This document shows positions 48,744 through 55,848 of a stretch of DNA of 64,000 nt, in pieces (positions within the stretch are counted from its first letter, which is position 1; each line of letters starts with the position of its first letter). The stretch is taken from positions 682,001-746,000 of the forward strand of contig CAVUKI010000001.1 of NCBI GenBank assembly GCA_963741995.1, written 5' to 3'. The notes beneath the pieces are model-generated. The model was not told the DNA's origin. It worked only from the letters and a program-made list of their open reading frames with translations, and searched no databases. The stretch is from Bog-473 sp963741995. Lineage in GTDB: Bacteria > Actinomycetota > Acidimicrobiia > Acidimicrobiales > RAAP-2. The translations under genes were made by a program, and so were the position numbers.

Positions 48744-49808
48744 TTGAGCGGGCGCCGGGGTCTGTTCATCGTCGCGCTGGTGGCCATCGGGGTCACCGTG
48801 CTGGTGCTCATCCTGGCGGCGGCTGTCAGCGGGCCTCGTCACAAACCCATCGTCCACGTCGAGCCGCAGGTCACGTTCGCACTCCCTCCGGCGACATCCG
48901 GCTGCATCGGCGCGACCGCACAACCCGGCGGTGGGGAGAAGGTGCCGCTGACGGTGAGCGTGGTGGCCGGGCAGGTGGCCGAGACGGTCGACGTCTGCAT
49001 CGGCAGCCCGGGGCGGCCCTATCCCTTCATCCTCGATACCGGGGCAGGGCAGTCGACCATTGACGCGGGGCTGGCCCGTCGGCTGCGCCTGGCCGGCGCC
49101 GGTGCGGCGACGGAGTTTGCCGGCGTCGGATGCACCGGCACCGCTCGGCCCGTTTCGGTGGGGGACTGGTCGCTCGATGGGGTTCCCCTGTCCACCCAGC
49201 AGCTCACCGCCGCCACCTTGCCCCAGATGGGCGGGAAGGGCGAGCCCGTCGGCCTGCTGGGCTCCGACGTGCTCTCCCGTTTCGGCGGGATCCGCATCGA
49301 TTTCGACGCCGGCGCACTGGTGCTGCCCGGCCCGGAGGGCGCGCCACTGCCTCAGTCCGCCCCGTTCAGCGGACCGCAGGGCTCACCGCCGACAGCACTG
49401 ACGCAGGGGGAGGGCGGCACAACGGTGCCCCTCACGGTGACCCCGGCAGCGGGCGACGTGTCACTGAGCGTGGCGGTCCGTTTCGTGCGTGGCCCGCGGC
49501 GCGAGTTCGTCGTGGACACGGGCTCCTCGCAGAGCGTCGTGTCCTCCTTGGTGGCCAGGGGACTGCCGCTGCAGGCCACCGACCTGGCACAGCGCCAGTC
49601 CACCGTGTGCTCGGTGATCACGGTGCCGCTCGTGCACAGCGGGTCGTGGTCCGTACCGGGGCTGGCCCTCCATCCTCAGCTCATCGGCTCGACCAACTTC
49701 GGCACGATCAGCCTGTCCGGCACCCAAGGTCTGTTGGGTTCGGATCAACTGCGGCGTTACGGGTGGGTCATCCTCGACTATGCCGACGGCCAGATGGTGC
49801 TGGGGTGA
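48744..49808 (+). CDS. membrane-anchored protein with two retropepsin-like aspartic protease domains
   Basis: 354 aa, TTG start four bases after the glycosyltransferase stop. One N-terminal transmembrane helix ('LFIVALVAIGVTVLVLILAA', 7-26) places the rest outside the cell. Two copies of a retropepsin-like unit follow. Unit 1 (about 65-196) has the catalytic triplet Asp98-Thr-Gly in 'PFILDTGAGQSTI' and the flap-side 'VGLLGSDVLSRFGGIRIDFD'. Unit 2 (about 225-354) has Asp258-Thr-Gly in 'EFVVDTGSSQSVV' and 'QGLLGSDQLRRYGWVILDYA'. Each unit supplies one DTG, so a single chain could fold as the usual two-Asp active site. It is probably the last gene of the sugar operon. Confidence 0.85.
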   Translation: MSGRRGLFIVALVAIGVTVLVLILAAAVSGPRHKPIVHVEPQVTFALPPATSGCIGATAQPGGGEKVPLTVSVVAGQVAETVDVCIGSPGRPYPFILDTGAGQSTIDAGLARRLRLAGAGAATEFAGVGCTGTARPVSVGDWSLDGVPLSTQQLTAATLPQMGGKGEPVGLLGSDVLSRFGGIRIDFDAGALVLPGPEGAPLPQSAPFSGPQGSPPTALTQGEGGTTVPLTVTPAAGDVSLSVAVRFVRGPRREFVVDTGSSQSVVSSLVARGLPLQATDLAQRQSTVCSVITVPLVHSGSWSVPGLALHPQLIGSTNFGTISLSGTQGLLGSDQLRRYGWVILDYADGQMVLG

Positions 49809-49824
49809 CGGCGGTCGCCGTCGC

Positions 49825-50271
49825 TCACGCCAGCACTGCGCCGAGGGCGTCGAGGAGCTCGCCGGTTCCCTTCTCGCGGACGGCCTGCGTGTCAGCGCCG
49901 TCGAGGAACACGCCCTGCTCGGTGAACGTCAGGGTGGTGCCAGATGGAGCCGGGGCGAACTCCACCGTCGTCACCGAGACGGAGATCAGCCTGTCGTCGG
50001 CTTCCATCACGTAGCCGTAGACGATGCGCTCGGCGGGCACGATGTCCCGGTAGGTGGCCTCGTAGGTGTAGACGGGCCCATCCGGGGGACCACCGCGGTT
50101 GATCTCGGTGCCGCCCACCCGGAAGTCGAGCTGGTAGCCCGTCGACGCCGGTGCGCCGAACCAACGCGCCTTGGATTCCTGGCTTGACCAGGCGGCGAAG
50201 ACGCTCTCGGGCGGGACTGGGTACGTACGCGTGAGGGTGAAGGTTCCGTGCTCGGCGGTCCTGCGGGTCAT
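49825..50271 (-). CDS. SRPBCC (AHSA1-like) domain protein
   Basis: 148 aa. The START/SRPBCC fold begins with 'TFTLTRTYPVPPESVFAAWS' near 10-29 and continues 'ARWFGAPASTGYQLDFRVGG' near 35-54, 'YTYEATYRDIVPAERIVYGY' near 68-87 and 'VTTVEFAPAPSGTTLTFTEQ' near 99-118, ending in a long C-terminal helix with 'GTGELLDALGAVLA'. Such proteins often sit beside an ArsR regulator, as here: the stop of the ArsR gene is one base before this start. The ligand is hydrophobic but unknown. Presumably expressed only when the ArsR repressor lets go. Confidence 0.9.
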   Translation of the reverse strand: MTRRTAEHGTFTLTRTYPVPPESVFAAWSSQESKARWFGAPASTGYQLDFRVGGTEINRGGPPDGPVYTYEATYRDIVPAERIVYGYVMEADDRLISVSVTTVEFAPAPSGTTLTFTEQGVFLDGADTQAVREKGTGELLDALGAVLA

Positions 50272-50272
50272 C

Positions 50273-50653
50273 TCAAGCTCCTCTCGAGGGTGATGGGGGT
50301 TCAGGTGCAGCGGCTGCTGACTGCTCGGTGGCGAGATCGTCGGCCAGGATCTCGCCCAACCGGTCGAGCCGCCGCTCCCAGAGGGCGCGCTGGCCGGCGA
50401 ACCAGTCCTCGGCGAGGCGGAGCCCCACCGGCTCGAGCCGGCAGGTCCGAGTGCGTCCCACCTTCTCCGAGCCCACGATGCCGCACGACTCCAGGACGGC
50501 CAGGTGCTGGACCACGGCCGACAGGCTCATGTCGAGGGGCGAGGCCAGCTGGCTCACCGTGGCCGGGCCGCCGCTGAGGCGTTCCACCAGGTCACGCCGG
50601 GTCGGGTCACCCAACGCCCGGAACACGTCGTCGACCGGTTGATACTTAAGCAT
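50273..50653 (-). CDS. ArsR-family transcriptional regulator of the SRPBCC pair
   Basis: 126 aa. Winged helix: 'VFRALGDPTRRDLVERLSGG' near 10-29, recognition region 'TVSQLASPLDMSLSAVVQHL' near 32-51, wing 'LESCGIVGSEKVGRTRTCRL' near 54-73. The start 'MLKYQ' lies inside a perfect 13-bp inverted repeat that also covers the -10 box, so the protein very probably represses itself and the downstream SRPBCC gene. It has only two cysteines (57 and 71), not the classical CxC metal site, so a non-metal or different signal is likely, as in the SdpR-like branch. Confidence 0.93.
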   Translation of the reverse strand: MLKYQPVDDVFRALGDPTRRDLVERLSGGPATVSQLASPLDMSLSAVVQHLAVLESCGIVGSEKVGRTRTCRLEPVGLRLAEDWFAGQRALWERRLDRLGEILADDLATEQSAAAAPEPPSPSRGA

Positions 50654-50669
50654 CTACTTAAGTATCAAC
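50638..50669. promoter_or_regulatory. perfect 13-bp inverted repeat, operator of the ArsR-SRPBCC unit
   Basis: GTTGATACTTAAG and its exact complement flank a six-base spacer (CATCTA) containing the start codon of the ArsR gene. The repeat covers the -10 box and the first codons, so bound repressor would block RNA polymerase directly. It is an AT-rich island in a GC-rich region. Confidence 0.85.
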
Positions 50670-50689
50670 ACGGGGGGGTCTCCTGTCAA
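50661..50689 (-). promoter_or_regulatory. promoter of the ArsR-SRPBCC unit
   Basis: On the minus strand a perfect TTGACA (50689-50684) is followed by 17 bases and GATACT (50666-50661), then seven bases to the ATG at 50653. This is the best -35/-10 pair in the window and again gives a leaderless transcript. Confidence 0.75.
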
Positions 50690-50719
50690 GCAGACACGGT
50701 GACGGCTTCATCGGTCGGC

Positions 50720-51535
50720 TCATTCGGGCCCGGACAGTCCCAACATGTCGGTGACGCCGTGATCCCGGCCCGCGGTGTAGCCCCCGTCGACGGGGAGGGC
50801 GTGGCCGGTGACGAACGAGGCGTCGTCGGAGAGCAGGTACGCCGCCGCGGCCGCGATCTCCTCGGGACGGCCCATGCGCCTCCCCAGCTTGTGCTCGTGG
50901 ACGATGTCGGCCAGCGCGGCCTCCATGCCCGGTCCGAAGATGGAGGCGGTCATCGGGGTCTCGATGAACCCGGGGCACACGGCGTTGACCCGGATGCCGC
51001 GGCCGGCGTAGTCGATGGCCATGTTCTTGGTCAGGAGGACCACGCCCCCCTTCGACGCGCTGTAGACGCTGCCGCCCGCCGTGCCCTCGAGCCCCTCGAT
51101 GCTGGCCACCGTCACCACCGAGCCGCGCTGACCGTCACCGCGCGCCGGCTGCAAGAGCATCTGTCCGATCACGTGCTTCGCCGTCAGGAACGTCCCGGTG
51201 AGGTTGACGGCAATGACGCGGGCCCACTCTTCGGCGGGGAGCATGTGCACGGGGCCCCCGCCGGCGACGCCCGCCGCGTTGACCAGACCGTCGACGCCGC
51301 CCCCGAAGGCCACCGCAGCGCGTACGAGGTCGACGACCGACTCCTCGTCGGCCACGTCGACGTGCGTGAAGAGCCACCGCTCCTTCCCGCTCGCACCGCC
51401 CGGCACGTCGCCCGCCTGCGCCAGGTCGGCGCCGACGACACGCGCCCCCTCCTCGAGCAGTCGTGCGGCCGTGGCCTCGCCGATGCCCGAGGCAGCGCCC
51501 GTCACGATGTAGGTCCGGCCGTCCAATCCACGCAT
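50720..51535 (-). CDS. short-chain dehydrogenase/reductase
   Basis: 271 aa, ATG with a GGAGG site upstream. Classical SDR: cofactor motif 'YIVTGAASGIGEATAARLLE' near 9-28, 'VDGLVNAAGVAGGGPVHMLP' near 81-100 (N-A-A-G), catalytic Ser in 'GSVVTVASIEGLEGTAGGS', then 'VYSASKGGVVLLTKNMAID' with Tyr and Lys, and 'RVNAVCPGFIETPMTASI' with P-G. The end 'VTGHALPVDGGYTAGR' is the usual C-terminal motif. Probably an NAD(P)-dependent alcohol or ketone oxidoreductase; substrate unknown. Divergent from the LLM flavoenzyme across a region with four CCCGGG elements. Confidence 0.93.
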   Translation of the reverse strand: MRGLDGRTYIVTGAASGIGEATAARLLEEGARVVGADLAQAGDVPGGASGKERWLFTHVDVADEESVVDLVRAAVAFGGGVDGLVNAAGVAGGGPVHMLPAEEWARVIAVNLTGTFLTAKHVIGQMLLQPARGDGQRGSVVTVASIEGLEGTAGGSVYSASKGGVVLLTKNMAIDYAGRGIRVNAVCPGFIETPMTASIFGPGMEAALADIVHEHKLGRRMGRPEEIAAAAAYLLSDDASFVTGHALPVDGGYTAGRDHGVTDMLGLSGPE

Positions 51536-51555
51536 GGTGCCTCCGTTTGGTTGCG

Positions 51556-51616
51556 CCCGGGCGACCCGGGCTGATAGGAGCAGTGCACAGTTCTAGCCCG
51601 GGGCGTTGTTCCCGGG
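51556..51616. promoter_or_regulatory. cluster of four CCCGGG palindromes in a divergent intergenic region
   Basis: CCCGGG occurs at 51556, 51565, 51597 and 51611. The first pair also forms a 7-bp hairpin (GCCCGGG, CGA, CCCGGGC). The elements lie between the SDR and the LLM gene and may be operator sites for a regulator of both; that is inference. Confidence 0.3.
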
Positions 51617-51649
51617 ACCGTCCACCGTCCGTCGGGGGGAGCCCACGCT

Positions 51650-52756
51650 ATGAAGTTCGCGCTGTTCTACGAGATCCCCGTCCCGCGTCCGTGGGAGGAG
51701 GACAGCGAGCTCACCGCCTACCAGAACACGCTGGAGCAGGCGATCGCCGGCGACAAGCACGGCTGGCACGCCTTCTGGACAGTCGAGCACCACTTTCTGC
51801 AGGAGTACTCGCACTGCTCCAACCCGGAAGTCCTCTACGGCGCCATCGCCTCTCGCACCGAGAACATCCGGCTCGGCTACGGCGTGCGGCTGATGCCCAA
51901 GCCCTACAACCATCCGGTGCGCACGGCAGAGTCGGTGGCGGTGCTCGACCTGCTGTCGAAGGGGCGGGTCGACATGGGTGCCGGCCGGTCGGCCACCCGG
52001 GCCGAGCTCGAGGGCTTCGGCATCGACCCGGCCGAGAGCCGCCAGATGTGGCAGGAGGCCCTCGGACACATCGTGGGCTGCTGGACCAACGACGAGTACG
52101 AGTTCGAGGGCGAGTACTGGCGGATGCCGCGCCGTCGTGTGCAGCCCAAGCCCTGGCAGAAGCCGCACCCGCCCCTGTGGGGCGCCACCACCAGCGACGA
52201 GGGTCACGCCCAGGTGGGCGACCTCGGCCTCGGCCTCTGCTCGTTCGCCGTCGGTCTCCCTCCCACAGAAGTCAAGCGCAAGATCGACGTCTACCGGGCT
52301 GCCGTCGAGCAGTGCACGAAGCCGGTCGGTGCTTTCGTGCACAACCAGGCAGCGACCTTCACCATGGCCCTGTGCGGCCCGGACGCCGACAAGGCCAAGG
52401 AGGAAGCCCGGGAGTCCTTCGAGTGGTACCCCAAGACGGGCGCCCGCCAGATCGCCACGCTCACCGACTGGATGGCCGAGCGCAAGCAGGAATTGGGCAG
52501 CTACTCCTACGCCGCCGACATGAAGAAGACCGACGACGAGGGCACGCTCGACCTCCTCAGCCTCGAATACCTCGTGGACGCCAACGCCTGCGTGTTGGGG
52601 ACGCCCGAGCAGTGCCTCGAAGCATGTCGGGCGTACGAGGCCGCCGGGGTCGACCTGCTGCTCTGCCTCGTCAACCCCTACAAGATCTCGCACGAGACCG
52701 TCATGCAGACGATCGAGCTGATGGGCACCGAGGTGATCCCGCACTTCGCCGACTGA
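51650..52756 (+). CDS. LLM-class (luciferase-like) flavin-dependent oxidoreductase
   Basis: 368 aa. Bacterial-luciferase-like TIM barrel: 'MKFALFYEIPVPRPWEEDSE' at the start, 'HGWHAFWTVEHHFLQEYSHC' near 36-55 (the E-H-H/F motif), 'NIRLGYGVRLMPKPYNHPVR' near 72-91, 'AVLDLLSKGRVDMGAGRSAT' near 96-115 (G-R-x-x-x-G-x-G-R) and 'KPWQKPHPPLWGATTSDE' near 168-185. Long alkane-monooxygenase-like members have this length. It uses reduced FMN or F420; the cofactor and substrate are not determined. A GGGGGGAGCC stretch lies upstream of the ATG. Confidence 0.92.
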   Translation: MKFALFYEIPVPRPWEEDSELTAYQNTLEQAIAGDKHGWHAFWTVEHHFLQEYSHCSNPEVLYGAIASRTENIRLGYGVRLMPKPYNHPVRTAESVAVLDLLSKGRVDMGAGRSATRAELEGFGIDPAESRQMWQEALGHIVGCWTNDEYEFEGEYWRMPRRRVQPKPWQKPHPPLWGATTSDEGHAQVGDLGLGLCSFAVGLPPTEVKRKIDVYRAAVEQCTKPVGAFVHNQAATFTMALCGPDADKAKEEARESFEWYPKTGARQIATLTDWMAERKQELGSYSYAADMKKTDDEGTLDLLSLEYLVDANACVLGTPEQCLEACRAYEAAGVDLLLCLVNPYKISHETVMQTIELMGTEVIPHFAD

Positions 52757-52788
52757 CTTTCCTGCCCCCGATCGGTCAGGCTTGGGGG

Positions 52789-53379
52789 ATGGCGAGGGAC
52801 GCAGGGCGCTGGTGGCAGGCGCCGACGGTCGTGGTGGCACTGACGGTGGTCGTATTGATGACCGTCACCGCCGCCACACCGGCCGGGGCGGCGGCGAAGA
52901 AGGGGACGACGATCGCCAAGGCCCCGGAGCTCGCCAAGACAGGCCACGTCACCTTCTGGGACTGCTCGGCCAAGACGACCTTGCTGTTGGTGGTGGTCAA
53001 CACGCTGACGCTGCACCCGGGGGCGACCCTCGACGTCTCGTTCACGGTGCGCAATGGCGGCACGGGGTCGTGCAACTACACCGCCCCGAACGCCGGCGTC
53101 GCGCCCGGGCCCACCGCCACCACCCTGACGGCCGGTCCCTGCGGCTCGGTCGGCTTCGAGATCGAGGATTCCCACCACCGCAACGTGTGGCCGGGGGACG
53201 AGGTCGTCAATTGCCCTGCACTCGGCTTCGCCCAACTGGCGGCCGGCGCCACCGTCTCGGGCACCGGCGCGTGGGATCAGACCAGGCCCGACAGCACGCG
53301 CCGGGTGGCGCCCGGGAAGTACACCCTCGTCATGGAGAACAAGCACTTCGACTTTCCCCTGCGCGTCGCCAAGTCCTGA
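52789..53379 (+). CDS. secreted hypothetical protein
   Basis: 196 aa from the ATG at 52789, which overlaps a GGGGG run. The signal peptide is clear: basic 'MARDAGRWWQ', hydrophobic 'APTVVVALTVVVLMTVTAAT' and the exit 'PAGAAA' near residue 38. The mature part is beta-rich with an Ig-like look: 'TLDVSFTVRNGGTGSCNYTA' near 83-102 and 'RRVAPGKYTLVMENKHFDFP' near the end. Four cysteines (about 65, 98, 120 and 144) could form two disulfides. Function unknown; it may be a cell-surface or binding protein. It starts 32 bp after the LLM gene. Confidence 0.75.
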   Translation: MARDAGRWWQAPTVVVALTVVVLMTVTAATPAGAAAKKGTTIAKAPELAKTGHVTFWDCSAKTTLLLVVVNTLTLHPGATLDVSFTVRNGGTGSCNYTAPNAGVAPGPTATTLTAGPCGSVGFEIEDSHHRNVWPGDEVVNCPALGFAQLAAGATVSGTGAWDQTRPDSTRRVAPGKYTLVMENKHFDFPLRVAKS

Positions 53380-53445
53380 TTCGCCGGGCGGGCCGGCCGC
53401 ACTCCGCCGGGGGGTCCGCGGCGTCGGTGAGAGGCCTTCACTTCG

Positions 53446-54420
53446 TCAGGGCACGAGCGCGATCTTTCCCACGGCGCGCCGGCCCAACAGGTCCTCGAGC
53501 GCACCGGCCACATCGTCGAGCGGATACTCCGCCGGCCGGACCGGGTCGAGCTTGCCCGCCTCCACCATGTCCAGCAGGTCGCCGAGCAGCGCGCGCTGTT
53601 CCGCCGGGTGGGTCATGGCCCAGATGCCCCAGTCGATGCCGATGACGGACCGGTTGCGCAGCAAGATCTGGTTGAGCGGAACGGACGGGATGTCACCCGA
53701 CGCGAACCCGATGACGAGATAGCGCCCCCGGTCGCCCAGCGCGCGCAGCGCCGGTTCGGCCAGCTCCCCACCGATCGGGTCCACCACGAGGTCGACACCG
53801 CTACCGCCGGCCCACGCCCGCGCCGCGTCCTTGATCGATTCCGCCTCCGGTTCCAGCACCGACTCGGCACCGGCATCGAGCGCCGCCTGCCGTTTGTCGG
53901 CACTCGATGCGACACCCAGCACCCGGCAGCCCAGCGCCCGCGCCACCCCGATGGCAGCCAGCCCGACGCCACCGCCCGCCCCGAGGACCAAGACGGTCTC
54001 TCCGGGAGCGGCATGGGCCCGGTCGCGCAGCGCAAACAGACACGTGCTGTAGCTCTGGGTGAAGGTGGCGGCCCGGGCCGCGTCCAAGCCCTCGGGCAGC
54101 GCGATGGCCGAGCCTGCCGCCACCACGACGCGACTGGCGAAGCCTCCCAGGCCCACTGAGGCCAGCACCCGGTCGCCGACGGCCACCGTCGTGACATCGG
54201 GTCCCACCGCCACGACGTGCCCGGCCACTTCGCTGCCCGGGACGAACGGGAGTGAGGGCTTGATCTGGTACCGCCCGGCCACGAAGAGGCCGTCCACGAA
54301 GTTCACACCCGCTGCCTCGACGGCCACGGCGACCTCGCCCGGTCCGGGCTCGGGGTCGGGTCGCTCCTCCACTCGCAGGACGGACGGTGGGCCCAACTCA
54401 TTGCAGACGGCGGCGCGCAC
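53446..54420 (-). CDS. zinc-type alcohol dehydrogenase-like/quinone oxidoreductase (MDR family)
   Basis: 324 aa, GTG start set by a TAGCGT box eight bases upstream. GroES-like N-terminal domain: 'MRAAVCNELGPPSVLRVEER' at 1-20, 'VAVAVEAAGVNFVDGLFVAG' near 30-49, 'LPFVPGSEVAGHVVAVGPDV' near 56-75. Rossmann NADPH domain: 'VLVLGAGGGVGLAAIGVARA' near 144-163 and 'VDLVVDPIGGELAEPALRAL' near 210-229. The catalytic-zinc cysteine and histidine of true alcohol dehydrogenases are absent, so it belongs to the zinc-free quinone-oxidoreductase branch. The ending 'GRRAVGKIALVP' is typical. Confidence 0.93.
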   Translation of the reverse strand: MRAAVCNELGPPSVLRVEERPDPEPGPGEVAVAVEAAGVNFVDGLFVAGRYQIKPSLPFVPGSEVAGHVVAVGPDVTTVAVGDRVLASVGLGGFASRVVVAAGSAIALPEGLDAARAATFTQSYSTCLFALRDRAHAAPGETVLVLGAGGGVGLAAIGVARALGCRVLGVASSADKRQAALDAGAESVLEPEAESIKDAARAWAGGSGVDLVVDPIGGELAEPALRALGDRGRYLVIGFASGDIPSVPLNQILLRNRSVIGIDWGIWAMTHPAEQRALLGDLLDMVEAGKLDPVRPAEYPLDDVAGALEDLLGRRAVGKIALVP

Positions 54421-54428
54421 GGGTCGAA

Positions 54429-54434
54429 ACGCTA
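54429..54434 (-). promoter_or_regulatory. -10 box TAGCGT of the quinone-oxidoreductase gene
   Basis: On the minus strand TAGCGT is followed by TTCGACCC and the GTG at 54420. Confidence 0.45.
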
Positions 54435-54553
54435 ATAGAGCCCCGCCGACCTCGGGCGCCCTTCAGACGTGGCCCACATGCAGGTTCTTTGCGTCGGAAG
54501 CGCCGAATTTCGTCGAGCCGCCCTCCAACCGCAGTTGTCCTTCACCGACCTGC

Positions 54554-54581
54554 TTAAGGGTCCTTCGACCCGGGCCGAAAG
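54554..54581 (+). promoter_or_regulatory. possible sigma-28/WhiG-type promoter
   Basis: TTAAG (54554-54558), 15 bases, then GCCGAAAG (54574-54581), six bases before the GTG at 54588. This resembles the TAAA / GCCGATAA elements of FliA/WhiG-type sigma factors more than it does TANNNT. It would suggest development- or motility-linked control of the surface protein that follows. Confidence 0.35.
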
Positions 54582-54587
54582 TCCTCT

Positions 54588-55274
54588 GTGGGTCTTTTCA
54601 CGCACCTGGCGCGCCCGATCACTCTGGCCGGCTCAGACCCGGCCGCGACCGAGCAGTCCTGGCGGCCCCGCCGCTGGGTATGGATGGGCGGGCTCGCCTC
54701 AATCACCGTCTTCGCTCTCGGTGGCCTCTATGCCGTGCCGGCCGCGGTGTCCTCGCCGGATTACCAGTCACAGCTTCAGGGCGCGCGCCCGGCTTCCGTG
54801 TTGGTGCCGACAACAACCACCACCACGGCGTCTACGACGACGACGACGGCTCCCCCCGCCAGTCCGCCGGCGGTTCTGGCCGCGGCCCCGGTCACGCCCC
54901 CACCGGCCGCCGCCCCGCCGGCCGCCGCCCCGCCGCCCGCGCCTGCTGCGCCCGCGCTGCCGGCCTACGGCCACGCGAGCACGCCGGGCTGCACAGCTGC
55001 TCTGGCCTATCTCCTGGCCTATGCGGCCCCAGGTTTCGCCCTCGACTGCCCTGGATACGCATTGGGTCATGAAGCGATGACGTGCCTCCATGGCACGCCG
55101 CAGTACCCGGATGCCTGTCCGAACGGACCGACGATCGCCATCTCGGACGCCTGCCCTCAGGCCTATATGAACGAAGCCGCCAACTCGTGGAACCTGACGG
55201 GCCAACTCTCGACCGAGCAGCAGAAGTTCGGTGCCTCCTACCCCGACATAGATCCTTTCGGGGCCTGCCCGTAG
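54588..55274 (+). CDS. membrane-anchored surface protein with Thr/Pro/Ala-rich linker
   Basis: 228 aa, GTG start. A short cytosolic end is followed by one transmembrane helix ('WVWMGGLASITVFALGGLYA', about 30-49). Residues 65-125 are low-complexity: Thr runs, then Pro/Ala repeats, the sort of linker that spans a cell wall and may be O-glycosylated. The C-terminal 100 residues form a Cys-rich domain ('PGCTAALAYLLAYAAPGFAL', 'CPGYALGHEAMTCLHG', 'ISDACPQAYMNEAANSW') with six cysteines and a conserved-looking H-E pair. I do not recognise this domain. It sits alone between divergent and convergent genes. Confidence 0.75.
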   Translation: MGLFTHLARPITLAGSDPAATEQSWRPRRWVWMGGLASITVFALGGLYAVPAAVSSPDYQSQLQGARPASVLVPTTTTTTASTTTTTAPPASPPAVLAAAPVTPPPAAAPPAAAPPPAPAAPALPAYGHASTPGCTAALAYLLAYAAPGFALDCPGYALGHEAMTCLHGTPQYPDACPNGPTIAISDACPQAYMNEAANSWNLTGQLSTEQQKFGASYPDIDPFGACP

Positions 55275-55305
55275 ACAATCCCGGTGGGGGAAGGCGCGCC
55301 GCGCC

Positions 55306-55311
55306 TACCGT
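55306..55311 (+). promoter_or_regulatory. -10 box TACCGT of the GNAT gene at 55318
   Basis: TACCGT, six bases (CGCTGC), then the GTG at 55318. Confidence 0.45.
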
Positions 55312-55317
55312 CGCTGC

Positions 55318-55848
55318 GTGGAACGCAACGGGTCGCCCCCGTCAATGCCACCCATCCGCCCGGTCCGTCTGGACGAGCTCGCTCTGCTGCCCGAACTCGA
55401 GGCGGCAGCCGACACCATGTTCGAGCCGCTCGGGATCGGTCCGCTGCCCGGTCCGGGCACGGTGGACGAGTTCGCCGCTGCACTGGTCGTCCTGGTGGCA
55501 GCCGACCCGCCCGTCGGCCTGTGCCGCATCGACCGCATCGACCGCATCGACGGCATCGGCGCCGGCTGCGCCCACCTGGAGCAGCTTGCGGTCCATCCGG
55601 ATCAGGCCGGCCGCGGTATCGGGCGGGCCCTGCTGCGGGCCGGCTGCGATTGGGCCAAGGCCGAGGGCTACCCGGAGATCACCCTCGCTACCTACCGCGA
55701 CGTGCCCTGGAACGGCCCGTTCTACGCTTCGGAGGGCTTCGTCGAGCGCGGGACCGTGGACGACTTCCTGCGCGCCCACCACCTGCCCCCCGAGGAGCCC
55801 GTCATGGGACGCTTCGGCACCCGCGTCCTGATGCTCAGGAGCCTGTGA
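55318..55848 (+). CDS. GNAT-family N-acetyltransferase
   Basis: 176 aa, GTG start. The GNAT core is 'CAHLEQLAVHPDQAGRGIGR' near 81-100, with the acetyl-CoA pyrophosphate loop Q-A-G-R-G-I-G-R, followed by 'LLRAGCDWAKAEGYPEITLA' and 'NGPFYASEGFVERGTVDDFL' near 126-145 with the F-Y-x-x-x-G-F strand. A small tandem repeat, R-I-D-R-I-D-R-I-D near 65-73, precedes the core. The acceptor is unknown. The last 14 bases overlap the tag gene tail to tail. Confidence 0.9.
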   Translation: MERNGSPPSMPPIRPVRLDELALLPELEAAADTMFEPLGIGPLPGPGTVDEFAAALVVLVAADPPVGLCRIDRIDRIDGIGAGCAHLEQLAVHPDQAGRGIGRALLRAGCDWAKAEGYPEITLATYRDVPWNGPFYASEGFVERGTVDDFLRAHHLPPEEPVMGRFGTRVLMLRSL

